From Aricia agestis (lineage: Eukaryota; Arthropoda; Insecta; Lepidoptera; Lycaenidae): 64,000 bases of DNA. Position 1 is the first letter of the stretch. Each line of letters opens with the position of its first letter. The notes beneath the pieces were generated by a model. It saw nothing but the letters and a program-made list of their open reading frames with translations. It ran no database searches and was not told where the DNA came from. The DNA lies in the NCBI RefSeq assembly GCF_905147365.1, contig NC_056428.1, forward strand, positions 1,952,001 to 2,016,000. Reading direction: 5' to 3'. Shown one piece after another: positions 23,457 through 34,533 of the stretch. The translations under genes and the position numbers were made by a program.

Positions 23457-25118
23457 CGCTTTCACGCCAAAACTACTGAACCGATTGCAATGAAATTTTG
23501 TACACAGTTATTCTAGAGTCTGAGAAAGGACATAGGCTACATTTTGATGTGGGAAAATATCTTATTTCCATGAAAATATCGATGAAAATTACTTCGCATT
23601 GCGCGTGGCCAGCGCTCATCCCGGGGATCCTGGGTTCGAGTCCCGCAGGCGGAACAAAAAGTTTTCAATGTTCCTGGGTCTTGGATGTGTATTAAAATAA
23701 TATTTCAAAAATCTTAAATATATTTTATGTATAATATTATAAAAAATCCAGAAATATATCGACGCGACAATGGATATTCAACAGATGGCGCTTTTTTTTA
23801 CTGCGTTGGAACATAGAACTAATCATACTTATTAGTTATTATGTTTTTGTTTATAGTTTTTAATACGTTAGAATATTATGTTTAATAATATTATCACTTG
23901 CAATAATAATAATCAATCTATCTTATCTTATAGAACTCCTACTGCATTTCTAAGGAGTTCGAGTGTGTTGTGTTGGCCTATATTCCATCCAGAAAATATA
24001 TCAATGCAATCAACATTTTAATTCTAATATATGAAAACAGATGGCGCTTTATTTTTTACTTCATTATTATAACAGAACTAATCATACCTACTTTAATAAA
24101 TATTATTGTTTTTATTCATAACTAGCTGTTGCCCGCGACTTCGTCCGCGTGGACTTTAGTTTATAGCGCGCGGTGTCAACAAAATTTGTGTCAAATTTAA
24201 AAACTTTTTAAAACCCTGGTAAGTGGTACCCCTCTTAGGGCCGCGCTACACCGGAATGGCAGCGCTGAAAGTGCTCGCCTAGCCGCTGCCATTCCGGTGT
24301 AGCGCGGCCCTTAATTAATCAAAATACCCAAAAACAGCTGTGCAGTGTGCACATAATCTGTACTAATATTATGAATGCGAAAGTATCTCTGTCTGTCTGT
24401 CTGTCTGTCAGTCTCGCTTTCACGCCAAACGCCAAAACTACCGAACCGATTGTAATGAAATTTTGTATACTGATAGTCTAAAGCCTGAGAAAGGACATAG
24501 GCTACTTTTTTACTGGAAAAAAGGGTTGTAAGGGTCGTAAATTTGTTCAAAAAATTCATAATAGATGGCGCCGTGCGTCTTCTACATCGCGCTGACGCTT
24601 GCTCAAAAGTCTTTCTATAAGAGGTGTTATCATCTTACATTTAAGTCTCGATTTTTTTCGATTGTTATATCTATTCTACGGTATTAAATAACTCAGTACT
24701 TTATCTGTGCAGGCAGTGACGTAACCTTAAGACCAAATTTCACCAACGACTGTTAAAGTTAATGCTCGAATTAGTATCACGTTAGCTGTTTTGTTTTTCA
24801 TATGAATGAAAGAGAAGACAGAGATATTTTAACAAGCTGTTAACACTAACAGACGTTGGTGAAATTGGGGCTAAACCTATCAATGATAAATAGTTTATGG
24901 GTAAAGTTGTGTAATTGGGGGGCTAAATAAGCTTTAAAATTTGGCATAATATATAAAGTTTAACATACAAAAATGAAGTACTTATTGTTTGCACACTGCA
25001 CAGCTGTATTGATTTAAGGGGTACCAGGGTTTTTTTATAAAAGCTTTTGACACCAATTTTGTTGACATCGCGCGCTATAAACTGAAGTCCACGCGGACGA
25101 AGTCGCGGGCAACAGCTA
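23395..25118 (+). repeat. Left arm of a 1.7-kb inverted duplication
   Basis: Collinear, in reverse, with 32904-34533. Order: ACTAATATTATAAATGCGAA, CTGT run, a tRNA-B-box-like GGGTTCGAGTCCCGCAGG segment, AACAGATGGCG(C/T)TTTATTTTT twice, CTTATCTTATAGAACTCCTA, then a Helitron-type block bounded by CTAGCTGTTGCCCGCG (24122) and CGCGGGCAACAGCTAG (to 25118). The outer parts could be one composite transposable element or a segmental duplication. Confidence 0.8.
24238..24310. mobile_element. 73-bp Harbinger-type MITE with TTA TSD
   Basis: Perfect 27-bp inverted ends (24238-24264 and 24284-24310), beginning GGGCCGCGCTACACCGG. Flanked by TTA on both sides (24235-24237, 24311-24313). A 3-bp TWA duplication with GG-starting ends is typical of PIF/Harbinger. 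It lies in the Helitron block of the left arm and is absent from the right arm. Confidence 0.8.
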
Positions 25119-25585
25119 GTAATTATATATATTCTTTGTCCATATTAAATTTCAGAAAAACCGCTTCAGCGCTTTGGCCGAAAAGAGGTAACAGACAGAC
25201 AGGCAGACAGACAGATACACTTTCGCATTTTTAATATTAGTATGGATTATAAATACCATATTGTATAACAAAAAAAACCCTAAAATGTTATGTAAAATTC
25301 TACTTTTATTTAATAACATCTGAATATTCATAGGACATTCTTTATTCCTCTTAAGTCTTACGCTAAATACATTTAAATGAAATTCTCAAATGCTAATTTT
25401 CTTTGAGGACACGCGAAAAAGCTATATAATGCATAGCAATTAATTGTATAAATATAAAAATAATTGAGGTTATAAGGAAACATTTAACTAAATATCTGCT
25501 ATATTTATACAAGGAAAGATACCATTATTACTTTATTATGTTTTATTTTATCTGCATTAAATAGACGTTGTTCGACAGATTTTAA

Positions 25586-26464
25586 TCTTCTTATATTATA
25601 AAATTCTCGTGTCACAATGCCGTAATGCAAGAAGAATACAAAATACTGCAAATGAAAGGACTGAAGAAGAACAAGAAATTGCACGTGAACAGCGCCGCAA
25701 TAGTATGGCTCGACTTCGTGCTTCTCAATCACGAGAGCAAAGTGAAGCAGCCCGTGAAACAGCTCGGTTGGCAATGCAGAATCGTCGAGGCTGATTATAA
25801 TTCTGCAGAGTTTGTTTGTTTGTTTGTTTGAAAGCGCTAATCTCAGGTTGAACGCGTTAATCTCAGGAACTACTGGTCCGAATTGAAAAATTATTTTACT
25901 CTTGGATAGTCCATTGACTGAGGAAGGCTATAGGCTACATTTTATCACGCTAAGACTAATAGGAGCGAAGAAATAGAGGAAAATGTGGAAAAAACGGGGG
26001 AAATTATATGAAAGGGCTTATTTGAACGCGCTAATCTCAGGAACTATTAGTCCGATTTGAAAAATTATGTCAGTGTTAGATAGCCCATCTATCGAGAAAG
26101 GCTATAGGCTATATTTTATCAAGCTAAGACTAATAGGAGCAAAGAGATAGAGGAAAATGTGGAAAAAACGGAGGAAAATTATTTGAAATTGCTTATTATC
26201 TTAAGAACTACTGGAGCAATTTTTATGTTATTTGGCAAACATGAAGAATAGACTACGTGAAGGAACAAAGGCTATTGTTTGCGGAAAAATGTACGGTTGC
26301 GTGAAATTCCTTAATTACGCAAGCAAAGCCGCGCGGAACATCTATACTTATATAATAAAATCGTAGGAAAGTCAATTCTGTACATTGAATATTTTTGTAC
26401 AATAAATAATACTTGGGATGCGATCTACTATGCTAACGCGGACGAAGTCGCGGGCAACAGCTAG
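25586..26464 (+). mobile_element. Decayed Helitron carrying a Rep-ORF remnant
   Basis: Left end has TATAAAATTCTCGTGTCACAATG, the same start as the Helitron at 51520-51832, after A/TC at 25585-25587. The right end is CGCGGGCAACAGCTAG followed by T at 26465. The interior has a 61-codon Arg/Glu-rich frame and then blocks shared with 42916-43275. It may be composite. Confidence 0.5.
25609..25794 (+). pseudogene. Remnant of Helitron Rep/helicase N-terminus
   Basis: A 61-codon open frame, very rich in Arg, Glu and Gln, with repeated ARLRASQSREQ / ARETARLAMQNRR-like units and a stop at 25795. Insect Helitron proteins commonly start with such short charged repeats ahead of the Rep domain; I rely on that resemblance and on its position directly after a Helitron 5' end. 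No Rep or helicase motif remains. The first in-frame codon here is GTG; no ATG start is seen. Confidence 0.45.
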
Positions 26465-26625
26465 TCATATACTAAAAATCTTAAATGTATGTATAGTATA
26501 AAAGTATTAAATATAAGTATATCCGTTGTCTCATGTCTGGTACCCGTAACATAAGTCCTTACCACGGGGCCAGACTGACGTGGTGTGAAGCGTCCATAGA
26601 TTATTATTATATTATATTTCGACTA
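26465..26625 (+). mobile_element. SINE 3' body fragment
   Basis: AAAATCTTAAATGTATGTAT then CCGTTGTCTCATGTCTGGTA, CACGGGGCCAGACTGACGTG and CGTCCATAGATTATTATTAT. Same family as 9331-9590. Confidence 0.6.
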
Positions 26626-26639
26626 TTATTATAATAATA

Positions 26640-27012
26640 GCTCCCACACCGGTTTCGGTGACGGTGGCCGGTTTCATTGAAACCAGGCCAGCTACGCAGG
26701 AGTAATTTTATAGTGCCCAAGTGTGTGCGCAGTACACAAGAGCACTCTCTATTCCTTTGCTCTCATAACCACTGGGTTATGAGATCCGTCCCACTGGGAC
26801 GGAAGACCGACACGACCGGCGAGAGATCAGGCGCAGGACCGACTTTTTACATGCCCATCCGACGCATGGATCATCTTACTTGTCAGACAATCAGTTGATC
26901 AGCCTGCACTGTCCTAACCAAACTTGGAAATAATTGTTTCCAACGCGGGAATCGAACCCACGACCTCCGAGTCAAGAGCCGCGCTCTATACCACTAGACC
27001 ACGGAGGCGTTA
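26640..27012 (-). mobile_element. tRNA-derived SINE, near full length
   Basis: On the - strand it starts GCCTCCGTGGTCTAGTGGTA (A-box region), has GGGTTCGATTCCCGCGTTGG (B box), and runs about 290 bp into a tRNA-unrelated body with GATCCATGCGTCGGATGGGC and GAGAGTGCTCTTGTGTAC. The head looks like a tRNA with an anticodon region around CTCTTGACTCGGAG, but the body and the other copy at 5625-6135 show it is a SINE. Confidence 0.75.
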
Positions 27013-27019
27013 ATTTCGA

Positions 27020-27290
27020 CTATATTATTTTATTGAAGTAAATAGGTATGGCATCATGGCAACGTCCATCGCTATCCCGTCGCACAAACAATAGTCGCCG
27101 TCAGTCTCGACTCTCGAGTTGTAATAATTTACTATTATTTATTCAACAAATGCATCAATATAAAAAAGTACCCAGTAGCCGATTCTCAGACCCACTGAAT
27201 ATGCATATAAAATTTGGTGAAAATCAGTAAAGCCGTCTCGGAGGAGTACGGTAACTAACATTGTGACACGAGAATTTTATATATAAGCAG
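27020..27290 (-). mobile_element. Helitron-like element, reverse, right end decayed
   Basis: Reverse match to 51520-51832: ATTGTGACACGAGAATTTTA at its start, AATATGCATATAAAATTTGG, and ACAATAGTCGCCGTCAGTCT. The CTAG terminus is missing. Confidence 0.65.
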
Positions 27291-27655
27291 ATGTTACTCC
27301 TATGTAGACAAACATAGCTCATAAAACTAGCTACTGTAGCAGAAACATTCTAAGGCGCTTTGTCTGTTCATTTTCTTTAAATCTAATCCTTTAATAAAAT
27401 AGCTAGCTAACAACCTAGTAGAATATTCCATAACTAATTTATAAGAAAGTTGAAAATATATTGCAAATTGCGAAAGACTTAACGGCATCTTAAAGTATTT
27501 AGTAAACTATCTGCAGATTGTAGCAACTTGGCAACTTTCGAACTCAGCAAAAGCTTTATAATTTGTTCATAATTACGAGCAAGCAGGATATTTTAATTTT
27601 TAATTAAGCTTCATTGCAAACGAGAATTGCAACAAGCTCTATATTGTGATACTAA

Positions 27656-28027
27656 GGTTGGGTTGCACCAACTAACTTTAACTATACTTAACTGTAACTT
27701 TAACTACAATTCAAAATGTCAAATCTTTAATTAAAGTTAAAAATGGACGCCATCAAGATGCCATATTTAACCATAACCATAGAGCTCGACAAGGTTTTTT
27801 AAGGCACGTGGCGAAAAAGGGAACTAACGCTGTCATCATACAAAAACGCCATTTTTGACAGTTCTCCCTTACCAGCAGCGCCCCTGCCCACGTTCATTTA
27901 TAACCTTGTTGGACCAGCTGTCATCTGTCAATTTCTCCGGTCAAAGTGAAGGTTGAAGTTAAAGTTAAATTTAGCCTTAACTATAACCATAACTTTAACT
28001 TTAATCACGCCTCTGGTGCAACCAAAC
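27656..28027 (+). mobile_element. MITE, GGGTTGCACCA family, copy 1
   Basis: Ends AAGGTTGGGTTGCACCA and TGGTGCAACCAAACCT. Near both ends repeated AACTTTAACTATAACT-type units form long imperfect inverted repeats. The interior has CATACAAAAACGCCATTTTT and GACAGTTCTC. Other copies at 41386-41693 and 54131-54434. Confidence 0.8.
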
Positions 28028-28029
28028 CT

Positions 28030-28738
28030 AAATGAAGCCCACAATTCCGTTGTGCCAAAATTAGTTTATCGCGTGTCCTATGTCCTCTCCCGAGACAAAA
28101 AGTATACCTTTCACAAATTCGGTTTAGCGGTTTGACCACGGACGGACAGGCTCAAGATATTCAGTGTTACGATATGTATCGAGTGTGTAGTACAGCGTAT
28201 TGCGTAATTTTCAAAAGTAATTGGTACTTATAATAATTAATATTATTAACTAGGTAAGAGAATATACCTAGTACCTACTCGCCAAATGGTATGGCGTCAA
28301 AATATGGTTTGAATATTATAAACTGCTATGATCTTATTTGGTGATTAATTAAAAAAATACCCCCGATAAAAGACACATGCATTTAAACTTCAATAGTTCC
28401 CAAATGGATAAACCTATTTTGATTTAATTCCGAAGAACGAATGTTCTCAGCTTTAATTTGCCTGTAATACCAGCAGTTACTGGTCATACTAGTTTTTTTC
28501 ATTCTTTCTTTTATCATAAAAAAAAATCAAGCTAATGAGCAATTATTATGATGTCATACTCAATATCTTTTGATATCACATTGTCACGCAGATATAATTC
28601 AGACTACTATGTGCTAGAGCCACTGTAATTATAAACCATAATTATAATTACACACAACGAGCTATAAATTATAATAGCCACTTACAGTACTTTATACTTG
28701 GATCTTAGAAACATTGTTCAGTACAATAAAAACTATAG
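28030..28738. other. Gene-free stretch
   Basis: 28030-28140 holds a reverse Helitron-like scrap (GTGCCAAAATTAGTTTATCG). The rest is AT-rich without supported features. Confidence 0.35.
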
Positions 28739-28740
28739 AG

Positions 28741-29021
28741 TATAATTCTGTACCTCAGAGGTATACAACATTAACTGCCAAAACAAAAATTTTACAGGAC
28801 AGGCAAAAATGCGCGGAGCGAAACTTTGAATGCAATTTTGACATATGCTTGCTTTAAAGATATTGCAACAAACTGAACATTATGTTTTATTATTATTTGT
28901 TGAAATTATATTGTAATACACAATATTATATTAAAGTTAATTCTTGTCTGATTTTGTGGACTTGAGGTTATTTACCTTGCAACATAAATATTATTGTATA
29001 CCTCTGAGGTACAGAATTATA
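28741..29021. mobile_element. TIR element with perfect 28-bp ends
   Basis: 28741-28768 (TATAATTCTGTACCTCAGAG then GTATACAA) is the exact reverse complement of 28994-29021. The 281-bp interior has no coding capacity. It abuts a LINE 3' fragment. The superfamily is not obvious from the ends. Confidence 0.8.
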
Positions 29022-29029
29022 ATTCAACT

Positions 29030-29460
29030 CAACTCAACTCCAATTTTTTTTATTTAGAAAAATTTTTTGCAAATGTTCTCTGAAAGTTTACATGATGCCC
29101 ATCACCGGTTCGGGAACTAACCCGGCGAGAAGAACCGGCGTAAGAAACTCGCACGGGGCCCACTTTTTATCCAAAAAAAGTAAGAAAAAGAAGTAATCTT
29201 TTAATATAAGGTTTACAATGTTGTAACTTAAAATTATACAATGTCAACATACATACATAATTGTAAGTCATAAAATAATGTGGAAGTAGCCTTGCAAGCA
29301 GCCATCCTACTCCCAAGATGTGCCATCGTTTACGAAATCATTGACTTTATAATTGGCTTTGGCATATAAACGCTCTTTGACTAGGTACTTTTTTGAATGT
29401 TTTCTGAGATTTTATTGATATGGCGTATACCGTACATTGACCTTAAAATGATACTGAATG
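29030..29460 (-). mobile_element. 5'-truncated LINE fragment
   Basis: Carries the common LINE 3' block (CGCCGGTTCTTCTCGCCGGG in reverse, near 29120) and, at 29290-29445, the end of the reverse-transcriptase frame with a stop shortly after a TSWE-like C-terminus. Frameshifts are present in the short coding part. Confidence 0.75.
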
Positions 29461-29525
29461 ATGAATGTTACTGTACATAGTACACTTTTGAAATTTGCCG
29501 CATTTGTTTAGACGCTGATATACTT

Positions 29526-29783
29526 TAGTGTAACAAAATTATATTTTTGTGATTATACTTTAGGGTGTGTACGTGTTCCTTGTTGAGAGTTCATTGTGAT
29601 AATGGACGCAAGTGCCCCAGCCGGCAGGCCCCAGCGCCACGAGCTTTCCCTTACAAAAATGAAAAAATTGGTCTTTCAGCGCTGCTACTTTCACAGTGAA
29701 CTCTCTACGAGGAATACATGTAACACACCCTAAAGTATATTATCACTTACACTTACATTAGTATATTATTTTGTTACACCTTG
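29526..29783. mobile_element. Fold-back MITE, GCGCTGCTACTTTCACAG family
   Basis: TTTAGGGTGTGTACGTGTTC on the left and GAATACATGTAACACACCCT on the right are inverted. Core AGCGCTGCTACTTTCACAGT. The left arm is shortened relative to 52261-52500. Confidence 0.65.
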
Positions 29784-29799
29784 TACACTAATTGCTAAC

Positions 29800-31240
29800 A
29801 TATACGAACACTGGGCAATAGGCTACTTGACCTACTTTTTTTCTTAATGCGAATCGCTTCTTAATCATTCATTTTCACAAAAAAAAATATTTTAATATTT
29901 TACACAGTAGGAACCCATAAAAATGTTGATTGAAAAATATGCCTTTTAAATGGCGCCGAAAACACTGTCCGCCATAGTGTGACGTCATACGTTTTGTATT
30001 TTAGACTCTTTTTATAGAACATTTTTTTATTTGCTAAATGTACGAGTCTAAAAGTGCTCAAAAATTAAAAAAGAATTAAATAAGAAATTAGAAATCATTT
30101 GTAATGTTGAAAACTTTTGGAGAAAAGTTTTGGCCATTTCATTTCCCGTCTACAATAAATGGAGATAATAATATATAAAACTGATGTTTTATTTGAATTA
30201 TTCAAGAAAATATATTTTACAGATATTTCTAGGCTTATTCTTATTATTTATGTACAAATAAACTCACATTTAACGAGCGCGATAAATAAAAAGATATAAT
30301 TAAATTACCACTTACGAGTCTGATGACGTCTAATCCAAATCGGAAGTACCGCAAAAGCGTTTTCGTCAGTACAAATCATGTTTTCATAAAATCATATTTT
30401 CAAATGATTTTATTGATCAATCATAAGCTTTTATTTGATGATAAGGGTGAAATACGGTTTCCTAGGCCAAGTTCTACTGGAAATATGCATTTGTTCAATG
30501 AAATTGAATATAGGTCAAGTATCCTATTCTGGAAATATTATATACATACTCGTCGAATTGATAACCTCCTTTTTTGAAGTCGGTTAATGGAACACCCCTT
30601 TATTTTATCGAGGGTTAAAAAACATTTTAAGTCAGAGTTAACTTTAATTTGACGCCATTGGGCCCTACTCTTACATTTGATTAACTATTTGAACTTAATC
30701 AATTTCGCAGGTTCTTCCTATTCACCCCGGGTCACAGATCTTAAACAATTCAGTTATTATCTTAAATTTCATTAACATAATAATTAATCAGTAAGATTTG
30801 TTTTGGTAATGGAAAAAACTCTGATTACGTAAGTATTTTTAGAAATATCTATCACCTCTAACCTAGCAAAGATTTAGGTGAGTTATAAATAATAATTAAT
30901 TAATATAAATTTATCAAGTATGCATTTTTCTACTAAGTGTAATAATATAATTAGTATAACATTGTATTGTAAAACATTTTAGTGTTGTAAAAAAGTTTAG
31001 TGAGTACTTACCCTAAATATGTTTTAAACAGGGTCTTGCGTAAAAATTATAAAAACTATAATTAGGTATTATTAGTATTGACATTCTACTGTTATGTTTA
31101 CTTCAATCAGAAAATAATTTTATAGTCATTACCTTCTAGACTAGTGACCCTGTAAATAATTACATGTAGTAGTTAACTACTTATTACTTAGTTATTAAGT
31201 ACTATTTTTATGGAGCAAGTATAAATAAAGATAATTACAA
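29800..31240. other. Low-repeat, AT-rich stretch
   Basis: Few recognisable repeats apart from a GACTTCC-motif terminus at 30555-30592. If the candidate exon at 31243 is real, this would be the start of its first intron. I found no second exon here. Confidence 0.3.
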
Positions 31241-31242
31241 AC

Positions 31243-31267
31243 CTGGCACATCTTTAGGCTCAGCCAT
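31243..31267 (-). CDS. Candidate first coding exon, gene unknown
   Basis: On the - strand ATG at 31267 opens MAEPKDVP plus one base, followed by a possible donor GGTTTGTAAT at 31242. The ATG context TTAGCATGG is acceptable. A CG-rich, repeat-free block with an E2F-type site lies 165-180 bp upstream. No continuing exon was identified to the left, so the product is unknown. The short length makes chance a real possibility; an mRNA match would decide. Confidence 0.3.
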
Positions 31268-31432
31268 GCTAATTATTAACGATACACAAAATTAGATCTA
31301 TTTTTACTTCGTGTCTCCCCTAAACACCTAAATTGATTTTGTCACGCATCACTTTGTCATGAACTCAAAGACACTAACTTCATTTAAAAAAAACACTCAC
31401 ACTATACGGCGTATTTTTTAATCTGTATTACG

Positions 31433-31445
31433 TTTCGCGCCAAAA
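31433..31445. promoter_or_regulatory. E2F-type binding site
   Basis: TTTCGCGCCAAAA fits the E2F consensus TTTSSCGC on both strands. It stands at the edge of a locally CG-rich, repeat-poor block (31430-31490), upstream of the candidate - strand exon. Confidence 0.45.
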
Positions 31446-31499
31446 TACTTTTCCCGCGTCACGCACGTCCCCAAGCGGCGGCAGTTGGTCATAAACTGT

Positions 31500-32345
31500 T
31501 CTATTTTTGTTTGTAAAGATTTATAACACGTGTTACTTTGTGGTCATCATCATCACGACCTAGCACAATTATCTACGATATGCGTGAGTCTAGATAAGAA
31601 CATAATAATATTATGACTATTGAGGTGACCGCGCAAACGTACAGGCAAAATTTAAAACCAAGTTAAAACAGCTGTTTTGTTTTTGTGTCCGCATTTTGAC
31701 ATTACTATTTTTAAAATCATCATTTAACATTTTACCTCAACACAGATTCAGATAATATTTTAGTTACTTAAGCCTAGTATTATGTACCGCTACAAAATTC
31801 ATTACAAAGCAAAGCTGCGTAGCGCGTATGCTCTAGTTGTGATGATTATCGCTGATGTGTATAAAGAGAATGTTTGATGACATCTAATGTAACGTTAGTA
31901 AGTGATTTTCTTGGCTTATTTTTAACACGCTTTTAGCTTTTTAGCTTGGGCTGTACGTATGTAACGGAATCTTTGAGCCACCTTTGACCACGATTTTTAG
32001 CTATCTCCAGTAGTCATTAATTCGAATTTTTACATACTTACGTATTAAGAGCCAATGACAATGCAATAATTTGCTAAAATTTTTGAAAAATAAATTAAAT
32101 AAGCGTGAATTTTTAGTTTTTTTATTAAAATAATATTATTTACAGATCTATTGAAAAGGCCTCCTTCCCTTAAACGGAGCAACTAAATCTTCACGTTGTC
32201 CTGATGGAGCATTACCAGTGATTACAAACGTGTGGGGCATTATAATAATATTATTATTCGCTTTGATTGCCTATTGTTGACGTCGATTGATTGATATAAT
32301 TTATGCTGAGTATGGCATGATAGACAATCATGATTGCTACCATAA
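31500..32345. other. Gene-free stretch
   Basis: AT-rich with no clear repeat family. No supported exon. Confidence 0.3.
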
Positions 32346-32349
32346 TGGA

Positions 32350-32452
32350 AAAGTTAGGCCGGCTTTAGCTAAGCCGGCAACGCACCTGCAGCTCTTCTAA
32401 TGTTGTGAGTGACCATGGGCGACGGTAGTTGGACGGTAGTTCCGTTGATTAA
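32350..32452 (+). repeat. Fragment of the GGCCGGCAACGCAC repeat
   Basis: AAGCCGGCAACGCACCTGCA followed by CATGGGCGACGGTAGTTGG; the rest of the repeat is missing. Confidence 0.55.
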
Positions 32453-32454
32453 TT

Positions 32455-32628
32455 CCGGCCGCTTTCTTTCAACTTCTTGCTTTAATCTCATCAGTTCTTA
32501 GTAGTACAACTCAGTTCAGAATCGATGATCTTGCCTGGCGGTAACAGCTCATAATGAATAATGCCCTTCCAATCCCACCACACACACAGCATCACCTTGT
32601 TGCGAGTTAACCCGAGTTTCACCACAGT
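32455..32628 (-). pseudogene. mariner transposase fragment
   Basis: The - strand frame gives TRNKVMLCVWWDWKGIIHYE followed by LLPPGK, a highly typical segment of mariner transposases between the first and second catalytic aspartates. Stops follow within 20 codons and neither catalytic triad residue is kept. Isolated relic. Confidence 0.75.
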
Positions 32629-32903
32629 CTGTAAATCAAAATAAGAGCAGATTATTTACAAACGCAGGAGCATAATATTAGGTCCTTACGTCATATGAAA
32701 TTGGCGTTTTGTTTTACAGGCTACTTTGATCTCAAATATCTCCTCTTTGGTTAAGAATGTAATTCTTAACCGAAGAGGAGTTTTGTGTACTTACTTATGT
32801 AATTCTTAACAAAAGAGATTCAAATTTAATATTTATTCATTTATTTGGTACATTTGAGTTTCCAAAACGGTCATTCATTTGTTTTTTTCTTGATTATTTT
32901 TTA

Positions 32904-34533
32904 CTAGCTGTTGCCCGCGACTTCGTCCGCGTGGACTTCAGTTTATAGCGCGCGATGTCAACAAAATTGGTGTCAAATGCTTTTATAAAAAAAACCCTGG
33001 TACCCCTTAAATCAATACAGCTGTCCAGTGTGCACACAATAAGTATTTTTTTTTATATTAAACTTTATATTTTATGCCAAATTTTAAAGCTTATTTAGCC
33101 CCCCAATTACACAACTTTACCCATAAACTATTTATCATTGATAGGTTTAAGGTTACGTCACTGCACAGATAAAGTACTGAGTTATTTAATACCTACCCTA
33201 GAATAGATCAACAATCGAAAAAAATCGAAACTTAGATGGAAGATGACACCACCTCTTATAGAAAGACTTTTGAGCAAGCGTCAGCGCGATGTAGAAGACG
33301 CACGGCGCCATCTATTATGAATTTTTTGAACTAACTTAATTTGAACAAATTTACGCATTTTCACCCCCTTACAACCCTTTTTTTTCAGTAAAAAAGTAGC
33401 CTATGTCCTTTCTCAGGCTTTAGACTATCTGTATACAAAATTTCATTACAATCGGTTCGGTAGTTTTGGTGTTTCGCGTCAAAGCGAGACTGACAGACAG
33501 AGAGACAGACAGAGATACTTTCGCATTTATAATATTACCAGTACCAGGTACCAGTTACCAGGGTTTTAAAAAGTTTTTAAATTTGATACAAATTTTGTTG
33601 ACACCGCGCGCTATACACTAAAGTCCACGCGGACGAAGTCGCGGGCAGCAGCTAGTTATGAATAAAAACAATATATAATAAAGTAGGTATGATTAGTTCT
33701 GTTACAATAATGAAGTAAAAAATAAAACGCCATCTGTTTTCATATACATATTAGAGTTAAAATGTTGATTGCATTGATATATTTTCTGAATGGAATACAG
33801 GCCAACACGGTACACTCGAACTCCTTTATTTTAGAGCGCCTTCTGTTGTCAACTCTTCATTTTATATGTTCTTTATTTTATGTGTGTGTTTGTAACTGTG
33901 ATGTGCGCAATAAAGTATATTCATTCATTCATTCATTCATAATGCATGCATTTCTAATATATTATATTAGAAATGCAGTAGGAGTTCTATAAGATAAGAT
34001 AGATTGATTATTATTATACCAAGTGATAATATTATTAAACATATTATTCTAACGTATTAAAAACTATAAACAAAAACATGATAACTAATTATAAGTATGA
34101 TTAGTTCTATGTTACAATGAAGTAAAAAATAAAACGCCATCTCTTGAATCGTATTAGAACTAAAATGTTCATTGCATCGATATATTTCTGGATTTTTATA
34201 ATATTATACATAAAATATATTTAAGATTTTTGAAATATTATTTTAATACACATCCAAGACCCAGGAACATTGAAAACTTTTTGTTCCGCCTGCGGGACTC
34301 GTACCCAGGACCCCCGGGATGAGCGCTGGCCACGCGCAATGCGAATTCATTTTCATAAATATTTTCATGGAAATAAGATATTTTCCCACATCAAAATGTA
34401 GCCTATGTCCTTTCTCAGACTCTAGAATAACTGTGTACAAAATTTCATTGCAATCGGTTCAGTAGTTTTGGCGTGAAAGAGAGACAGACAGACAGACAGA
34501 CACTTTCGCATTTATAATATTAGTATGGATTTG
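32904..34533 (-). repeat. Right arm of the inverted duplication
   Basis: Reverse-oriented relative of 23395-25118, bounded by CTAGCTGTTGCCCGCG at 32904 and, after the Helitron-type block (ends 33655), continuing to TAATATTAGTATGGAT near 34530. It lacks the 73-bp MITE of the left arm and has its own LINE-tail insertion. Confidence 0.8.
33827..33966 (+). mobile_element. Short LINE-tail insertion with (ATTC)n
   Basis: Absent from the left arm at the corresponding place (23949-23957). Reads TAGAGCGCCTTCTGTTGTCA, then GTAACTGTGATGTGCGCAAT, AATAAAG and (ATTC)n at 33919-33940, the look of a severely 5'-truncated CR1/L2-type LINE. Next to it a short palindrome (TTTCTAATATATTATATTAG). Confidence 0.6.

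Noticed and set aside
26930..27012. tRNA gene on the - strand
   Set aside because: A good tRNA-like head, but joined to a 290-bp SINE body that recurs at 5625.
30323..30577. Coding exon for the E2F-promoter candidate gene
   Set aside because: The 84-codon frame is on the other strand and ends in a repeat terminus. On the - strand the segment ending in GTAAGTGG at about 30315 has an in-frame stop shortly before.
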